A DNA stretch of 64,000 nt from the NCBI RefSeq assembly GCF_028640845.1, contig NC_080546.1:71777051-71841050 (forward strand). Reading direction: 5' to 3'. The position numbers were made by a program, and so were the translations under genes. The notes under the pieces are model-generated. The model was not told where the DNA came from, did no database searches, and saw only the letters and a list, made by a program, of their open reading frames with translations. Shown one piece after another: positions 61,430 through 64,000 of the stretch (position 1 is the stretch's first letter; every line of letters begins with the position of its first letter). Source of the stretch: Ahaetulla prasina (lineage: Eukaryota; Chordata; Lepidosauria; Squamata; Colubridae).

Positions 61430-61849
61430 TTTTAAAGAGTGGGAATCCTTTGTTGTTAGATGCTAAGTTAATTGGTTTGGAAATGATGGAAAATAGAATG
61501 GGAGAGGGGAGGAATGTTTAAGATGTGAATATGATGATTATGGTTAATTTTTGGAATTGATTTGTTTAGGATATAAATTATAGGATTTTTGTTATTTGCT
61601 ATTTGTATGGTATAAATCTATGGGATGATATTATTTAATTGTGAAGGATGGAAAGTGAAATTTATGAATTTAGATAATGTGGATGTAATGATTTTAACTG
61701 TTTACTGTTATATTGTGGATGTAGTTTAAATGATTATTTGTTTTAATTGACACATTTATAGATAGTAAAAGTTATGAAGTTAAGCTGGAAATATTATATT
61801 TGAGAGATTTTATTCGAAATGATATTTGATTGGGAGTAGCATTGGAAGA

Positions 61850-62200
61850 TTGGATATTAAATGTTATGACAATTGAAGAAATATATAAGTGATAAAAATT
61901 TGAATTTGAGAAGCTGGATTGTAATTTAAGAAATGGACTTATGAAATTTGAAGGAATATACAAGTGGGTGAAAAAAATTTGAATTTTAGAAGATGCAGTA
62001 ATTTTTAAAATGGACTGTAAGAAGAACGGACATTAAATGTTACGGCAATTGAAGAAATATATAAGTGATGAAAATTTGAGTTCGAGAAGATGGACTGTAA
62101 TTTGAGAAATGGATTTATGAAATTTGAAGGAATATACAAGTGGAAAAAAAATTAAATTTGAGAAGATGGATTAATTTTAAAAATAGACTGTAAGAAGAAG
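61850..62200 (+). repeat. Two tandem units of about 176 bp
   Basis: ATTAAATGTTATGACAATTG at 61856 recurs as ATTAAATGTTACGGCAATTG at 62032, and the units keep AAGGAATATACAAGTGG and TGGACTGTAAGAAGAA in the same order. It lies in the 3' non-coding half of the L1-type element. Confidence 0.8.
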
Positions 62201-62383
62201 TAATATGTGAAGTTGGTATTGCTTCTTTTCTTTTTTTCTTTTTATTATTCTTTCCTATCTCTTTATTTTTATTGTGAGGGGATCTAAAGTTTCAAATTTT
62301 TAAAGGTGGGAGGTTATGTATATTTTGTATACTTTAGCTTGTGATTGTTGGTCATAATACCCGGTATTTGCTCTGGGAAGTCT

Positions 62384-62706
62384 GGGGGGGGGGGAAAAGG
62401 GGGGGGAAATGATACATGGATTGATTATTAATGTACAGTAATTTTTGAAGATATGAAATTAAAATTTAAAATGATATTGGGGATGCTCGACTGCCATTTC
62501 AGAAAGAAAAGGAGAGAGGAGTAGAAGGAGAAAGAAAGTAGGTAGGAAAGAGTAGAGAAGGAGGAGGGGAATAAGAAGGTTAGATAGGGTGGAAGAAGGG
62601 AGGAGTGGAGAAGGAGGAGAGGAAGTAGTAAAGTGAAGGAGATGAAGGATGGGAAAGTAGTAGAGGGTAGAGAGGGAAGTTGTGAAGAAAGGAAGTGGCA
62701 ATCGGG
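62384..62706 (+). repeat. G-runs and polypurine tract
   Basis: An 11-G run and an 8-G run, then about 200 bp of almost only G and A (62500-62700). Mammalian L1 elements carry a similar G-rich polypurine tract in the 3' untranslated region. The minus-strand Leu/Pro/Ser frame here is its complement, not a gene. Confidence 0.8.
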
Positions 62707-62812
62707 CAGGCCTGAATTAGTAATAAATAAAAATTAATGATTAATGATGGATAATAGTTTGTACATAAATATGATGTTGGAAAATGGAAATAAAAATTAT
62801 TTTTTTAAAAAA

Positions 62813-62834
62813 AACAAATATATCAAAAGAGGGA
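62813..62834. repeat. 22-bp target-site duplication, right copy
   Basis: Identical to 59881-59902. It directly follows the A-rich end of the insertion. Confidence 0.92.
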
Positions 62835-63760
62835 AACACTCATGGGATCACCAGTGTTAGGAGTCATAGCTAAGACTATGATGCAATGTCTAGTAGCAGT
62901 AACAATTTCACACATACAAGTGAAAATATGGTTCTGCTATTTAGATGATACTTTCATCATAATAAAAAGAAGCTATTAGAGAAGTCAATCAACACATCAA
63001 GAAAATAATAAAATTTACAGGAGAACAAGGAATTTCTGGATATTGTCATTAGCAGAAGAAGCAATGGCAAATTAGAGACCCAGGTTTCTGAAAAACAATG
63101 TTCATTAACAAAGCGTTTTACTATCAAATCCACAACCCAAACATCCTTAAAAGGAACTGTATACAAACATTATTCAGACAAGCATAAATAAACTGCAATA
63201 ACTTGGTATACCAAAAAGAGAACACATATTGCCTACAGAATATTTTCCATTTTAATGGATGCTCAACATTTTAATGGATGCCCAACCTAATAAAAAAGTA
63301 CCTAACCATACAACCCACAGCAATACAAGCATTATAACCTTCAAAAAGGACAATGTACTTATACATCAAAAAATATAATGATAGTCTATTTGAGTGGGCA
63401 GCTATAACAAATTTAATGAAATAAAGAAATGAAAATATTGCAGGACAACAAACTGTACTATAGTCCCTCTGCATTATTGTAGCACATAAACCAACAATCT
63501 GCCTCCAAGCAAACCAAACTCCCTGTTAAGCAATCCAAAAGATCCAATAACCAAAGAAATAAAATCAGGATTCATCTACAGCATACAATGAAAGAATTGT
63601 AACAGCCATTATGTAGGTCAGACGGGCAGAAGACAAGCACACTGTATGCAAACAAACTGGCAGTCAGAACATATAATGAAAGCACCTTAAGTTCATAACA
63701 GGACAGATTTAACAGAACCATTTTCAATTGGGAAACTGAACATCTTAGTTCAAGGAAATG
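62835..63760 (+). pseudogene. Penelope-like element, part 2 (RT catalytic end and GIY-YIG endonuclease)
   Basis: After the L1-type insertion the frame resumes with GSPVLGVIAKTMMQCLVAVT, then KIWFCYLDDTFIIIKRS, whose YLDD is the catalytic reverse transcriptase box. A LETQVFRKQCSLTKRF block follows in another frame. Near 63570-63660, GFIYSIQ and HYVGQTGRRQAHCMQTN are the GIY-YIG endonuclease signature that marks Penelope-like elements. Many stops are present. Confidence 0.82.
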
Positions 63761-63895
63761 TAAAATGCTAAGGAATTTCTACAAGCTTGATACTCAGACA
63801 AATCAATAATCAATAGACATGTAGAAATAAACCCCACTCACATAACATTTTACAAACACAGTCAAAACCATAGGAAGTAAACAAATCTCCTAGAA

Positions 63896-63972
63896 CAGGG
63901 GTCTTTGCTGGCTGGGGAATTCTGGGAATTGAAGTCTGCCAGGCTTAAAGTTGCCAAGGTTGGAGACCCCTG
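63896..63972. mobile_element. hAT-type MITE (77 bp)
   Basis: Ends CAGGGGTCTTTGC and GGAGACCCCTG, with perfect 8-bp duplications tcctagaa. It is related at its ends to the palindromic MITE at 29.9 kb. Confidence 0.85.
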
Positions 63973-64000
63973 TCCTAGAACACATCCCAGTACCAGTGCT

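Larger units (their letters stand above)
59903..62812 (+). mobile_element. L1-type element with ORF1 only, full-length-looking
   Basis: A 2.9-kb insertion flanked by a perfect 22-bp target duplication. It has a 5' region of about 650 bp, a coiled-coil ORF1, then about 1.4 kb of non-coding DNA with a 176-bp tandem repeat, a G/A-rich polypurine stretch like that in L1 3' untranslated regions, and a short A-rich tail. No endonuclease or reverse transcriptase sequence is present in any frame. This is the layout of HAL1-type half-L1 elements, though an internal deletion of a normal L1 would look alike. Confidence 0.75.

Noticed and set aside
62459..62701. 80-codon Leu/Pro/Ser-rich minus frame
   Set aside because: It is the complement of a polypurine tract.

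Overview
The window is nuclear DNA of a squamate reptile, most likely an advanced (caenophidian) snake. It is AT-rich, has almost no coding sequence, and is crowded with squamate repeats: Sauria SINEs ending in ACCTTT, BovB/RTE, CR1 and L2 LINEs, Penelope-like elements, many hAT miniatures, and CR1 3' ends running into (AATAG)n arrays. The last trait is known from colubroid snakes. The species call is inference; the repeat families are read from the sequence.

The only host gene I can support is the 3' end of FSTL5 (follistatin-like 5) on the minus strand. Five coding exons are recognisable in transcript order: 54792-54910, 41366-41515, 24901-25008, 23632-23756 and the terminal exon 6597-7299, which holds the stop codon. 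Reading phases join correctly (partial codon + 39 codons; 50; 36; 41 codons + 2 nt; 1 nt + 234 codons including the stop). They encode the C-terminal propeller-like half of this secreted glycoprotein; the Kazal, EF-hand and Ig-like exons lie upstream, outside the window. The 119-bp exon is present twice, inside a 941-bp tandem duplication that looks identical by eye (about 54301-56182). Using both copies would shift the frame and stop after 17 residues. This is the most important structural oddity for the gene, and it is either a real recent duplication or an assembly artefact.

Layout: 1-4.1 kb is a repeat cluster (L2 end, restriction-like-endonuclease LINE pieces between ATT/GAT arrays, SINEs, a SPIN-like hAT element, a hammerhead-like motif). 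4.1-7.3 kb is 3' flank, 3' UTR and terminal exon. 7.3-23.6 kb is an intron with LINE, SINE and MITE copies and two related Penelope-type modules at 10.0-10.4 and 17.6-18.1 kb. 23.6-25.0 kb holds two exons with Penelope remnants between them. 25-41.4 kb is an intron with BovB/RTE, CR1 and hAT pieces. 41.5-54.8 kb is an intron with an L2 pol, a nearly open CR1/Rex-type pol, MITEs and an LTR-like block. 54.3-56.2 kb is the duplicated exon. 56.4-63.9 kb holds a classical CR1 and a Penelope-like element split by a 2.9-kb L1-type insertion that carries ORF1 but no ORF2.

The best candidate for something under-described is a set of hammerhead-ribozyme-like motifs (CUGANGA, stem II, GAAACGUC) in at least three sequence families, several in inverted pairs. 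Two of the copies sit in a module with CCAAT repeats and a TATA-like box that runs directly into a microsatellite. Hammerheads in Penelope-like elements are known; the inverted arrangement and the promoter-like module are what I could not place. No rRNA, free-standing tRNA gene, CRISPR or bacterial-type operon was seen.
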